Origin: Deinococcus aerophilus
GTDB taxonomy: Bacteria > Deinococcota > Deinococci > Deinococcales > Deinococcaceae
NCBI RefSeq assembly: GCF_014647075.1
Contig: NZ_BMOM01000002.1
Span: 124,001-188,000, forward strand
Direction: 5' to 3'
DNA: 64,000 bases
Shown: positions 1-10,461 of the stretch, piece by piece
Layout: every line of letters begins with the position of its first letter
How positions within the stretch are numbered: the first letter of the stretch is position 1
Made by a program: the position numbers and the translations under genes
The notes under the pieces: model-generated
Databases searched by the model: none
The model's input: only the letters and a program-made list of their open reading frames with translations
Told to the model about the DNA's origin: nothing

Positions 1-2
1 AA

Positions 3-320
3 TTCCTGAACTGGGTCGCCGAGCTGGGCTACACCGGCCACTGGCTGGTGACCGCCGGCGCCCCACAGCGCCCCGGACCCTGCGGGCACCTGACCATGCA
101 GGCCGGCCGCCTGAACTACGCCGAGTTTGGCGGGCGCTCGGGCAAGGCGGCCCTGCTGGGACTGCTCGCCTGTCTGGAACAGCGGAGCGGAGGCGAGTTC
201 CGCTTCTATCAATGCGCCCAACTGCCGGCCACCTCGCATCCCGACTTCACCCAGTCCACCTCCCGGCTCCTGATCGAGCTGGCCGTCACCCTCGACGAGG
301 CCGCTCCCCGGGTCCGCTGA
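3..320 (+). CDS. PATAN/DUF4388-like protein, C-terminal part (cut by window start)
   Basis: The frame is open from base 3 to the TGA at 318-320, so the gene starts before the window and about 105 residues are visible. The pattern (a turn 'GHLTMQAGRLNYAEFGGRSGKAA', here shortened to its key parts GHLTM, GRLNYAEFGG and GKAALLGLL; then GGEFRFY and a terminal SRLLIELAVTLDEAAP helix) fits the PATAN/DUF4388 family. That domain is found in bacterial signalling proteins, often next to response regulators and MglA/roadblock systems. It sits 95 bases before a response regulator with a roadblock-like tail, on the same strand, so the two probably form one signalling unit. Family assignment is by pattern only; no catalytic residues are expected in this domain. 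Confidence 0.55.
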   Translation, partial: FLNWVAELGYTGHWLVTAGAPQRPGPCGHLTMQAGRLNYAEFGGRSGKAALLGLLACLEQRSGGEFRFYQCAQLPATSHPDFTQSTSRLLIELAVTLDEAAPRVR

Positions 321-415
321 GTTCCGGTCTGGACCACGGCCCCGCACCGGGCCCCAAACACTCCATCTCCCTTTCTGCCCGCTGTACGCGGCGACCGCAC
401 AAGCCGAGGAACCGT

Positions 416-1156
416 ATGCCCCAGATCTTTATCGTTGACGACAGCATCAGTGTCCGCAAGGCGCTGGAAATCACCTTCAAGCGGCATTCGCTGGGCAGCT
501 TCAGCGCGGTCAGCGGCGAACAGGCCCTGGAAACCCTGGAGGGCCGCCCCACGGTCGACCTGCTGATGGCCGACGTGATCATGCCCGGCATGAGCGGCCT
601 GGAACTGTGCCGCGCGGTGCGCCGCGATCCCCAGTTTCAGCACCTGCCGGTGGTGCTCATGAGCGGCAACATCGACGAGGACATCCGGCGCCAAGCCCGG
701 GAGGTCGGAGCCAACGGCGTGCTGCGTAAACCCTTCAGCCCCGAGGAACTGATTCCGATGGTCGAGGAGCTGCTCGCCGCCGTGCCGGTGGCCGCCGCGC
801 CGGCCGAGCCCTCCGGGGCCGAGGCCGAACCCCACGCGCCCACTCCCACCCACCTGCCCGACGGCTTCGCGCAGCTCGTGGCGGAAGCCCGTCAACGCGC
901 GGATGTGGAAGCCGTGCTGGTGCTCGACGCACAGTTCAGCGTGGTGGCCGGGGATGAGCCCACCTCCGAGCTGGCCGCACAGTGGCCCATGTACATCCGC
1001 TTCTTCATGACGACCGCGCAGGTGGTGGGGCAGGCGCTGCTGGGCGACGAGTTGCAGGCCGTGACCCTGAGCTACGCGGGCCGGCAGGTCACCTTCCAGG
1101 TGCAGCAGGGCCACACCGTGGTCACCCTAAACCGCCGTGAAAAGACCCTGAACTGA
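416..1156 (+). CDS. Response regulator with C-terminal roadblock/LC7-like domain
   Basis: A 246-residue cytoplasmic signalling protein. Residues 1-120 are a CheY-type receiver: acidic pair D8/D9, phospho-acceptor D53 in LMADVIMPG, S83 and K105. A Pro/Ala/Glu-rich linker (about 120-145) leads to a second domain (about 147-240) whose alternating hydrophobic pattern, ending in AVTLSYAGRQVTFQVQQG, resembles roadblock/LC7. No DNA-binding domain is present. The frame is open back to 212, but I start at the ATG at 416 because the receiver fold begins there and a GAGGA box lies just upstream. Output is probably protein-protein, for example regulation of a small GTPase of the MglA type. The receiver is certain; the roadblock call is moderate. 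Confidence 0.8.
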   Translation: MPQIFIVDDSISVRKALEITFKRHSLGSFSAVSGEQALETLEGRPTVDLLMADVIMPGMSGLELCRAVRRDPQFQHLPVVLMSGNIDEDIRRQAREVGANGVLRKPFSPEELIPMVEELLAAVPVAAAPAEPSGAEAEPHAPTPTHLPDGFAQLVAEARQRADVEAVLVLDAQFSVVAGDEPTSELAAQWPMYIRFFMTTAQVVGQALLGDELQAVTLSYAGRQVTFQVQQGHTVVTLNRREKTLN

Positions 1157-1169
1157 GTGACATCAGACG

Positions 1170-1212
1170 GGGGCAGTCTCTCTTCGACAAGGTGGGACTG
1201 CCCCGTTTGTTC
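1170..1212 (+). terminator. Rho-independent terminator after the response regulator
   Basis: Arms GGGGCAGTC (1170-1178) and GACTGCCCC (1196-1204) pair perfectly, extended by two more pairs inward, and are followed by GTTTGTTCT. It lies 14 bases after the response regulator stop. It may also act on the convergent kinase transcript. Confidence 0.75.
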
Positions 1213-1282
1213 TGCGCCCCTCGGAAGCGGCGCGGGCGCGGCCCCGAGGGGTCAGCCCCACCTTGCCCCGCACAGACTGGCG

Positions 1283-3886
1283 TCAGCCGTCGGCCGGCAG
1301 CGTGAAGAAAAAGGTACTGCCCTGGCCGGGAGTGGATTCCAGCCACAACCGTCCTCTATGCCGCTCGATAATCCGGTGCGTGATCGACAGGCCGATGCCA
1401 TTGCCCTCGTACTGATCGCGGGTGTGCAGGCGCTGGAAAATCGTGAAGATGCGTTCAAAAAACTCTGGCGCGATTCCAATGCCGTTGTCCTGCACGCTGA
1501 ACTGCACTTCTCGCCCCATACGGCACGCGGTGACAGTGATGCGCGGAGCCCGTTCCGGCACGCTGAATTTGAGGGCGTTGCCAATCAGGTTCTGGAAGAT
1601 CTGCCGGACCTGGGTGGGATCGCCCTGCACGGTGGGCAGCGGGAAGACCTGCAGGTCGGCGCTGGTCTGTTCGATCTGACCGTGAAGGTCCTGCACCACC
1701 TGGGCCAGCACGTCGGCGGTGTCCACCCGGACCGATGTGCGTGCGCCGGTGGTCACCCGGGAGAACGCGAGCAGGTCCTGCAGCAGGCGGGACATACGGG
1801 CGCTGCCCTCACCGATCATGCGCAGGTACAGCTCGGATTTCTCGTCGAGCTGACCGCCGTGTTTGCGCGCCAGCAGCTGCGAGAAGCTGGTCACGGTGCG
1901 CAGCGGCTCCTGCAGGTCGTGGCTTGCCACGTAGGCGAACTGTTCCAGTTCATGGTTGCTGCGGCGCAGTTCCTCGTTGGCCCGCTCGACCTGCCGCTGC
2001 GCCTCAAGGCGTTCGGTCACGTCCAGGGAAACGCCCACCACCTCGCTGACCTGCCCCTTCTCATCGCGCAGCGGCACGAACCAGGTCTCCAGCGTGATGC
2101 CGCTGGACTCAACCTGCATCAGGCCATGGGTGCTCTCGCCGGCCAGCGCCCCCGCAAGCCACGTGCCCGCCCGCAGATCCGGCTCATGCTGGAACAGGGT
2201 GGTCGCGCACTGACCCACCGCCTGCTCCGGTTGCAGGCCCAGCCGGGTCAGCAGCCGTCCTTCCGACAGGGTAAACACACCCTGGGCGTCGGTGGCGAAC
2301 AGCAACAGCGGCGCATTCTCGGCCACCACCTTGAGGTAGTGCTGCGTGCGGTCCAGTTCCCTGAGCGCCTGCGCGCCCTCCAGCGCCAGCCCCAGGCTAT
2401 AGACCACGGTGTCCAGCATGGCCCGGTCTGTCTCTGACCACCGGCGTCGCCCGAACAGGGCCACAGCGAAAACGCCGCGCACCTCTCCCCGGACCGTCAC
2501 CGGCAGGGTGGCAGTCGCTCCGATGTGCCGCACGTGCTCGTGCAACTGATCGGTATCCAGGTCGTAGACATCCTGGTAATACGGCTGATGGCTGGTATAC
2601 GGTACGTTCAGATTCTGCGCACTGTCCAGCGGCAACCCCGCATCCAGGGCGGCCTGCAGCTCAGCATGACGCAGATCCCCGCTCTGGGACTTGACGCGCC
2701 ACAACGGTCCCTCGGGTTCGTAGTAGGTGGCTGCGCCGTCGGGCAACAGCGAGCGCACCACGTCCTGGGCGCGGTGAATCAGGGCGTATGGATCGCCGTG
2801 CAGGGTCAGGCGGCGCGTCAGGTCCGCAAAGGCCTCCAGCACGCGCGTCCGCGCGGCCAGCTCGGCATTCTGCACCTGCAACTGCCGGGCATCCTCGGCG
2901 CGCTCCAGTGCCAGCCGCAGGCTGCTGCCCACGGCGCGGAACACAGCCTGCTCCCGCTCACTCCATTCTCCGGCCCGCTGAATGCCCATGGCCAGCATTC
3001 CGCGGGCTTCTTCGGCCACAAAGCAGGGATACAGGGCCACCGCTCCGTAACTCTCGGTCTGCGCCACTTCCTCGTAGCCCGCGTCCCAGCCCGGAATAAA
3101 CAGGACATCCCGGCTATCCACGGCCCGGGCAAAACTGGGAGCCTCCGGCGCCACGCCCGCCGTGATGGAGGCGACCACCTCCGGCGTAAGGTCATCCGAC
3201 CAGACCCGCGCCTTCCACAGACCATCGGTCCGTTCGTAATACGCCACGCTCAGGTCGCCCAGGGTGGCACGCAGAACGTCCACCGCGTGGGTGGCGAGTT
3301 CCAAGCCCTGACTGGTACCCGCCGAGACTTCCGTGAAAGCCACAAAGGCGTCCAGAGCGGCGCGGCGTTCTTCCAGTTCACGGGTGCGCTTGGTCCGGAC
3401 ACGCAGTTCGTCCGCCACGCGGACCCGGTCCAGGGCGAGCGCTCCGTGGGCCGCCAGAAGATGCAGGGCCGCGGGCAGCGCGCGGTCCGCTGGCGCGTCC
3501 TGGGCCTGGGCCGCGCCGAGGTCGAGGACGAGCGCCCCCAGCAACTGCCCCGCCATGCTCAGCGGTACGACGGTACAGGGGCCCGCAGTCCCGGAGGACT
3601 GAACCTCTGGCGGCCACGCTTCAACGGCAGCCCGCAGGGTGGCCAGGCACGCCGGCCCACCCAACCCCGCTTCCTGTTCCTGAAAGGCCACAGTCTCCAG
3701 CCCACCGGCCGATTCATCCAGCAGGAAGACGGCCCCCGCCGCCGCCCCGGTCAGGTCCAGGGCGCCGCTCAGCAGGGTCTCTCCGACGCTGCTCCGGGTG
3801 GAGGCCGCAGAGACCTGCAGGGCCAGTGTCAGGAGACGCTGGGCTGCCGCGTCAGAATTTTGTTCTGGAGGGGAAATATGGGTCAT
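1283..3886 (-). CDS. Multi-GAF/PAS sensor histidine kinase
   Basis: 867 residues with no membrane segment, so a soluble sensor. Order as read: three GAF-like domains (roughly 5-170, 190-340, 350-510), a PAS domain (about 515-640, including ENAPLLLFATDAQGVFTLSEG), a short coiled coil, then HisKA with H656 in SHDLQEPLR, and an HATPase with N box (NLIGNALKFS), G1 (DNGIGIAP) and G2 (GNGIGL). The SHDLQEPLR phosphoacceptor is typical of phytochrome-type and deinococcal kinases. The GAF domains lack an obvious chromophore Cys-His signature, so the ligand is unknown. No receiver is fused and the gene converges on the response regulator at 416-1156, a possible but unproven partner. Start is the ATG at 3886; there is no good Shine-Dalgarno box. 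Confidence 0.85.
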   Translation of the reverse strand: MTHISPPEQNSDAAAQRLLTLALQVSAASTRSSVGETLLSGALDLTGAAAGAVFLLDESAGGLETVAFQEQEAGLGGPACLATLRAAVEAWPPEVQSSGTAGPCTVVPLSMAGQLLGALVLDLGAAQAQDAPADRALPAALHLLAAHGALALDRVRVADELRVRTKRTRELEERRAALDAFVAFTEVSAGTSQGLELATHAVDVLRATLGDLSVAYYERTDGLWKARVWSDDLTPEVVASITAGVAPEAPSFARAVDSRDVLFIPGWDAGYEEVAQTESYGAVALYPCFVAEEARGMLAMGIQRAGEWSEREQAVFRAVGSSLRLALERAEDARQLQVQNAELAARTRVLEAFADLTRRLTLHGDPYALIHRAQDVVRSLLPDGAATYYEPEGPLWRVKSQSGDLRHAELQAALDAGLPLDSAQNLNVPYTSHQPYYQDVYDLDTDQLHEHVRHIGATATLPVTVRGEVRGVFAVALFGRRRWSETDRAMLDTVVYSLGLALEGAQALRELDRTQHYLKVVAENAPLLLFATDAQGVFTLSEGRLLTRLGLQPEQAVGQCATTLFQHEPDLRAGTWLAGALAGESTHGLMQVESSGITLETWFVPLRDEKGQVSEVVGVSLDVTERLEAQRQVERANEELRRSNHELEQFAYVASHDLQEPLRTVTSFSQLLARKHGGQLDEKSELYLRMIGEGSARMSRLLQDLLAFSRVTTGARTSVRVDTADVLAQVVQDLHGQIEQTSADLQVFPLPTVQGDPTQVRQIFQNLIGNALKFSVPERAPRITVTACRMGREVQFSVQDNGIGIAPEFFERIFTIFQRLHTRDQYEGNGIGLSITHRIIERHRGRLWLESTPGQGSTFFFTLPADG

Positions 3887-3981
3887 GTGGAGGGGGCCGA
3901 GCTTCAGCCACTATAGGGCCTGCCCCCCAGTGGCCGGGTCGGGGCTGGTTTCACGTCGGTCCCGACCCCTCCGGCCACAGG

Positions 3982-4817
3982 TCAGTGCCGGGCCATGAAC
4001 GCCAGGACCTGCCGGTTGAAGTCCTCCAGCCGCTCCACGGTGGGGATGTGGCCGGTGCCCGGGTAGGTGATGAACTCCGCCCCCGGAATGCTGGCGGCCA
4101 GATGCTGCCCGTTCTCGTAGCGCACCAGGGGGTCGGCGTCCCCGTGGACCACCAGCGTCGGCACGGTCAATCCGGCCAATTCGGCGGTCACGTCATGGGT
4201 CCGCGTGGAGCGGAACTGCCGGGCGTACTGCTCGGGCGTCTGCGGGCGGTACCCGGCATTCGCGGCGATGGCGTCGGCGGCCCGCGGATGGGCGTCCAGA
4301 AAGCCGGGGGCCATCATCAGGCCATAGGTGCGCCGGGCGCGCTCGCCGGGAGAGAGCGTGAAATCGGGGCGCAACGACTCGAGCCCCGCCGGGTCCGGCC
4401 TGACATGACCCTCTCCCCCGGCCGAGGTGCTGACCAGCGTGAGGCTGCGCACCAGTTCGGGCCAGCGCACGGTCAGATTTAAGGCGATGAAGCCCCCCAT
4501 GCTGATGCCCACCACATGCGCGGGCGCGGCGTCCACGGACCGCAGGAAGGCGGCGGCATCATCGGCCTGATCGGTGGTGGCGTAGTCGGCCTCGGCGGGA
4601 TCGCTGTCGCCGGTATCGCGGTGGTCTATCGCAAAGCTGCGGTACTTTTCCCCGAACACCGGCAGCTGCCCGCGCCAGCCCAGGCGGTTGCTGCCCAGCC
4701 CGGTCAGAAACAGGACGTTGCCCTGTGGCTGTTCGGGGCGGACCTCGTCGTAGGCCAGGGTGCGGGGACCGATATTGCACAGGCGGGGTTCGGGAATCTT
4801 CGGGTGTGCAGCGGACA

Positions 4818-4818
<1 letters not shown>
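3982..4818 (-). CDS. Alpha/beta hydrolase
   Basis: 278 residues, alpha/beta-hydrolase fold: nucleophile elbow GISMGG, acid in VVHGDADPLV, and histidine in GTGHIPTVE near the C terminus; oxyanion region LTGLGSNRLGW. Substrate not predictable; the fold covers esterases, lipases and haloperoxidase-like enzymes. The frame could begin at a GTG at 4827, but I use the ATG at 4818: it overlaps the stop of the upstream acyl-CoA dehydrogenase as TGATG and has AGGTGG six bases before it, so translation is coupled. Being second in an operon with an acyl-CoA dehydrogenase suggests a role on acyl esters or thioesters. Confidence 0.8.
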
Positions 4819-6614
<1,796 letters not shown>

Positions 6615-6692
6615 GTCAATTCTCCTTCGTCACACAGGACGGCTTTACACAGGGCAATTTCACGGGGCGGGTGTCCGCGCACGTCTACTTTG

Positions 6693-6704
6693 AACGTTGG
6701 CGTT
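6693..6704. promoter_or_regulatory. Inverted repeat in a divergent promoter region
   Basis: AACG-TTGG-CGTT: four-base arms around four bases, in the 143-base gap between the divergent acyl-CoA dehydrogenase and quinone oxidoreductase genes, beside the AT-rich stretch TTAATATAGG. It could be an operator for the nearby MerR regulator or for a fatty-acid regulator, but the arms are short and this is weak evidence. Confidence 0.25.
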
Positions 6705-6757
6705 AATATAGGCCATTCACCTGATTTTCTCGCCCCCATTCTCCGGAGGTTCTGCCC

Positions 6758-7728
<971 letters not shown>

Positions 7729-7732
<4 letters not shown>

Positions 7733-8187
7733 GCGCCCCACCGCCGGAGCTGTACACCACTGCCGAACTGGCCCGCGAGGCGGGCGTGACCCGCCGCACC
7801 GTCATGCACTACGCCGAGCTGGGGCTGCTCACGCCCGATCTGGTCACGGCCTCCGGGCGGTCCCTGTACGGCCCCTACTCGCTGCGGCTGCTGCGCGACC
7901 TGATCGACATGCGCGCCCTGGGCATGACCCTGGAAGAAGCCCGGGACATGGTGATCTTGCGCCGCGCCACCCACGACATCCAGGGCAACTACCGGCGTGA
8001 CTGGCGCCGGGAGGACGTACCGCTGGATGACCTGCGGCTTCAGGCCCTGCAGACCCGCCTGCGTGCCATCAACGCCGCCTATGCGCGGCAGGCCGACAAC
8101 CTGGCCCGTTTCGACCGCTGGCTCACCAAACGGTTCACCGGGGGGACGGGACACGAGCACGGGATCGAGGGGTCCGGCGAGGAGTAG
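7729..8187 (+). CDS. MerR-family transcriptional regulator
   Basis: 152 residues. N-terminal winged helix-turn-helix of the MerR type: YTTAELAREAGVTRRTVMHYAELGLL followed by a wing GRSLYGPYSLRLLRDL (key residues YTTAELA, RRTVMHYAE, RLLRDLIDMRALGMTLEEA). The C-terminal half is helical with no cysteine cluster, so a metal-thiol sensor is unlikely. Start is a TTG at 7729 overlapping the upstream TGA (TTGA), with AAGGTGG about 11 bases before it; the next ATG would cut the helix-turn-helix, so TTG is preferred. Likely regulates the coupled quinone oxidoreductase. Confidence 0.85.
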
Positions 8188-8242
8188 ACCGGCCCCGGAC
8201 CGCCGCCTGCTTTGTCCCGAAACACGCCGCGCCCGACACAAA

Positions 8243-8261
8243 CCGCCTGAGTTGTCCGGTA
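8243..8261 (-). repeat. Inverted copy of the origin iteron, downstream of rep
   Basis: CCGCCTGAGTTGTCCGGTA is the exact reverse complement of the iteron core plus flanks found at 9764-10114. It lies just past the 3' end of rep and about 1.5 kb from the main array, in opposite orientation. A single distant copy may allow Rep-mediated looping or handcuffing. Confidence 0.85.
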
Positions 8262-8299
8262 ATCCGGTGATAACGCAGCGCCGCCTGCAGGCCACCTTT

Positions 8300-9703
8300 T
8301 CAGGAAGCGGTGGCCTGCAGGTGCTGAAGGTGGAGCAGCAACTCGGCCGTGAATTCCGTGAGCAATCCGTCCACCTTGGCCTTTGAGGCGGCGCGCGTGA
8401 TCTCCTGAGGATCCGGCTGACCGACGATCATGCCCATGCGCAGCAGGGCGTATTCGCTGACGCTCAGGCGTTCGCGCAGCAGGAACTGCAGCGTCTTGAG
8501 CGCCGCGTCTACCTGGGCCTCAAGCGGCTGTGGATCGTCGGTGGCCTCAACCAGGGTGGGCATGTACGAGGGGGCCACCACCCGCCGCTCTCCCCCCTCG
8601 GCGGCGGCTTCAGGATATTTGTTGTCCTGATCGCGAATGACATCGACAAGCACCGCCGAGCGGTTGCGCGCCTTGTATCCGCCGTCCAGCAACCGGCGAA
8701 ACTTTTCCAGGCGACGGCGCACATGGTCCTCGCCGTACTCCAGAACCAGTCGGCGGGCCACCGCCGCAGAGACGCGGTGCCGCGCGAGTTCGGCGATTAG
8801 AGGGCCGTCGGGCACCGGTGACGCGGCCAGAACGTCAAGATCGGCGAAGCGGTAGGTCAACTGCTGCTTTTGCCCCCGGCCCTCGTATTCCACGGCGCTG
8901 AGGTAGTGGCGCTCCATCAACTCCTCGTGCGCTCCCTGCAGGGTCGAGCGAATCTTGTTGCTGCGGCGGTCCACGATCTTGCAGGCCTCGGCCCACTCGA
9001 TCAGGTTGACCGTGAAGGAGGGCAACGGCTCACGCGGGTCTTCCGGGGGATAACGCCGGGCGTCCAGCAGGCGGTACAGCGCCCGCGTCAGGGGCCGGTC
9101 CAGACTGGTCAGAAACTCCAGGTCCAGGGGCTTGGTGTAGCGCGCCCGGATGGACTTGACGATGGGTTCGGCCAGCCGGATCTTGAGGGTGCTGCTGCGG
9201 CTCAGGCCAAGGTCCTCATCCCCGCTGGTGAACTCCAGGGCCTCCAGATAATTGAAAGTCACGGTGGTCCAGTTGCCCCGGCGGTGGTCCCGCCACGCCT
9301 CGGAGGCGGTGTAGGTGGCCGTTCTCAGCCGGAAAAGCGTCTGGCGCAGATTCTGGTAATAGCGACCCGAGTCGTGCAGTCCGGCGCGCTTGAGGATCTG
9401 ATACGCCGTGGTGTGCAGGACACCGTCTTCCGGACAGCCGTCCTCGACGTACAGGTCAATCAGGGCAGTGGAGATGTCTCCGTCCAGGCCATGCGGAACC
9501 CCACCGTACTTGGGCACGGCGTCACAGCTCAACCGTGCTGGCCGTCCCTCGACATGAAAGTCGATGGTCCATGACGTGAAGGTCTCCGGGACGCGCTCCT
9601 GAATACTGATCAGGCCCAGACGACCAACATTCGCCTCATCAATTCGCGAGATCTCTTTGGGAGACGCGGGGGTGGACTTCTGGGAACGCTTGCTGCGTGT
9701 CAA
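8300..9703 (-). CDS. Plasmid replication initiator (RepA-like, winged helix)
   Basis: 467 residues. The body shows features of the RepA-like initiators used by Deinococcus secondary replicons: RLSCDAVPKYGGVPHGLDGDIS, TAYQILKRAG, a conserved LTRALYRLLDARRYPP core, and FTVNLIEWAEACKI. It would bind the iterons at 9764-10114 and 8243-8261 and open the origin. The frame is open to 9790, but those extra 29 codons read through an iteron and lack a Shine-Dalgarno; I start at the TTG at 9703, which has a perfect AGGAGG (9713-9718) nine bases upstream. Transcription runs away from the iteron array. Family call rests on pattern and on the adjacent iterons. Confidence 0.85.
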   Translation of the reverse strand: MTRSKRSQKSTPASPKEISRIDEANVGRLGLISIQERVPETFTSWTIDFHVEGRPARLSCDAVPKYGGVPHGLDGDISTALIDLYVEDGCPEDGVLHTTAYQILKRAGLHDSGRYYQNLRQTLFRLRTATYTASEAWRDHRRGNWTTVTFNYLEALEFTSGDEDLGLSRSSTLKIRLAEPIVKSIRARYTKPLDLEFLTSLDRPLTRALYRLLDARRYPPEDPREPLPSFTVNLIEWAEACKIVDRRSNKIRSTLQGAHEELMERHYLSAVEYEGRGQKQQLTYRFADLDVLAASPVPDGPLIAELARHRVSAAVARRLVLEYGEDHVRRRLEKFRRLLDGGYKARNRSAVLVDVIRDQDNKYPEAAAEGGERRVVAPSYMPTLVEATDDPQPLEAQVDAALKTLQFLLRERLSVSEYALLRMGMIVGQPDPQEITRAASKAKVDGLLTEFTAELLLHLQHLQATAS

Positions 9704-10461
9704 CGCCTCGGGCCTCCTGTTCAGATACCCGCCATGATACCCGTCTGGGCCCCTGCGGAGCCATACCGGACAACTCAGGCGATTGAACAATCTCCACTGC
9801 CGGACAACTCAGGCGATCGGGCCAGACCAATCCGGATGTGGAATGGAAAGAGTCCCACCAGACCGAGGTTTTTTGTTTTCCGCATCGAGGCACGGATTGT
9901 GCAGAAGCCAATCCAGACCATTACCGGACAACTCAGGCGGTTGGGCCGGGAACTACCGGACAACTCAGGCGGTTGAGGCGGAAAACTACCGGACAACTCA
10001 GGCGGTTTGCAAAAACGCCTACCGGACAACTCAGGCGGTTGAGGCGGAAAACTACCGGACAACTCAGGCGAAACTACCGGACAACTCAGGCGAAACTACC
10101 GGACAACTCAGGCGAAAAACCTGAAAAATGCCGTGTTCATCGTGTTCTGGTCTGCCCCCTGATGATGATCATCATGTAGTTATAAAAGCTTTTATTCTTA
10201 AAAGATCAACATCAGGGGCGATCTGCGGCATAGAGGAAACACCGGGAAACTTCAAACAGGGTCTAAATAAAGGTGCTTCTCGATCGCCTGTTGCTGGACG
10301 CTATAGGCCGTCAGAGCTGATTATCTGCCGGTTAAGTCAAGCCCTCAGAAGGCGCTTGAAGCCTTTAGAATGGGGTAGCCCGACTGTGATACCTGCCGAC
10401 CCATCCGAGGCCCCTTCTTGACGCTCCTGTGAGCCGGAAGACCGAACTCCAACCAGTGGCT
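9704..10461. other. Replication origin region
   Basis: About 760 bases with no credible gene between rep and the GGDEF/HD-GYP gene. It contains nine iterons (9764-10114) and then a conspicuously AT-rich stretch around 10162-10205 holding two perfect 14-base palindromes, ATGATGATCATCAT (10162-10175) and ATAAAAGCTTTTAT (10182-10195), in an otherwise GC-rich window. This is the best candidate for the unwinding element. No consensus DnaA box was found; TTATTCTTA at 10191-10199 is two mismatches off. The stretch 10206-10461 shows nothing recognisable. Confidence 0.75.
9764..10114 (+). repeat. Array of nine direct iterons
   Basis: The core CCGGACAACTCAGGCG occurs nine times in the same direction, starting at 9766, 9800, 9924, 9956, 9989, 10022, 10055, 10077 and 10099; eight of the nine are preceded by TA. 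Start-to-start distances are 34, 124, 32, 33, 33, 33, 22 and 22 bases, so most copies sit on the same face of the helix (multiples of about 11). The array lies directly upstream of rep and is the presumed Rep-binding array of the origin. Confidence 0.95.

Noticed and set aside
2525..3916. Long plus-strand frame opposite the GAF/PAS kinase
   Set aside because: Antisense shadow; the kinase motifs lie on the minus strand.
3948..3957. TTTCACGTCG as a parS half-site
   Set aside because: Only one arm matches; no palindrome and no link to parB.
6690..6712. MerR-type promoter with a 19-base spacer before the quinone oxidoreductase
   Set aside because: TTGAAC and TATAGG-like boxes are present but not at a usable spacing, so only a weak inverted repeat is reported.
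10128..10421. 97-codon frame after the iterons
   Set aside because: No family pattern, no Shine-Dalgarno, no -10; it runs through the AT island of the origin.
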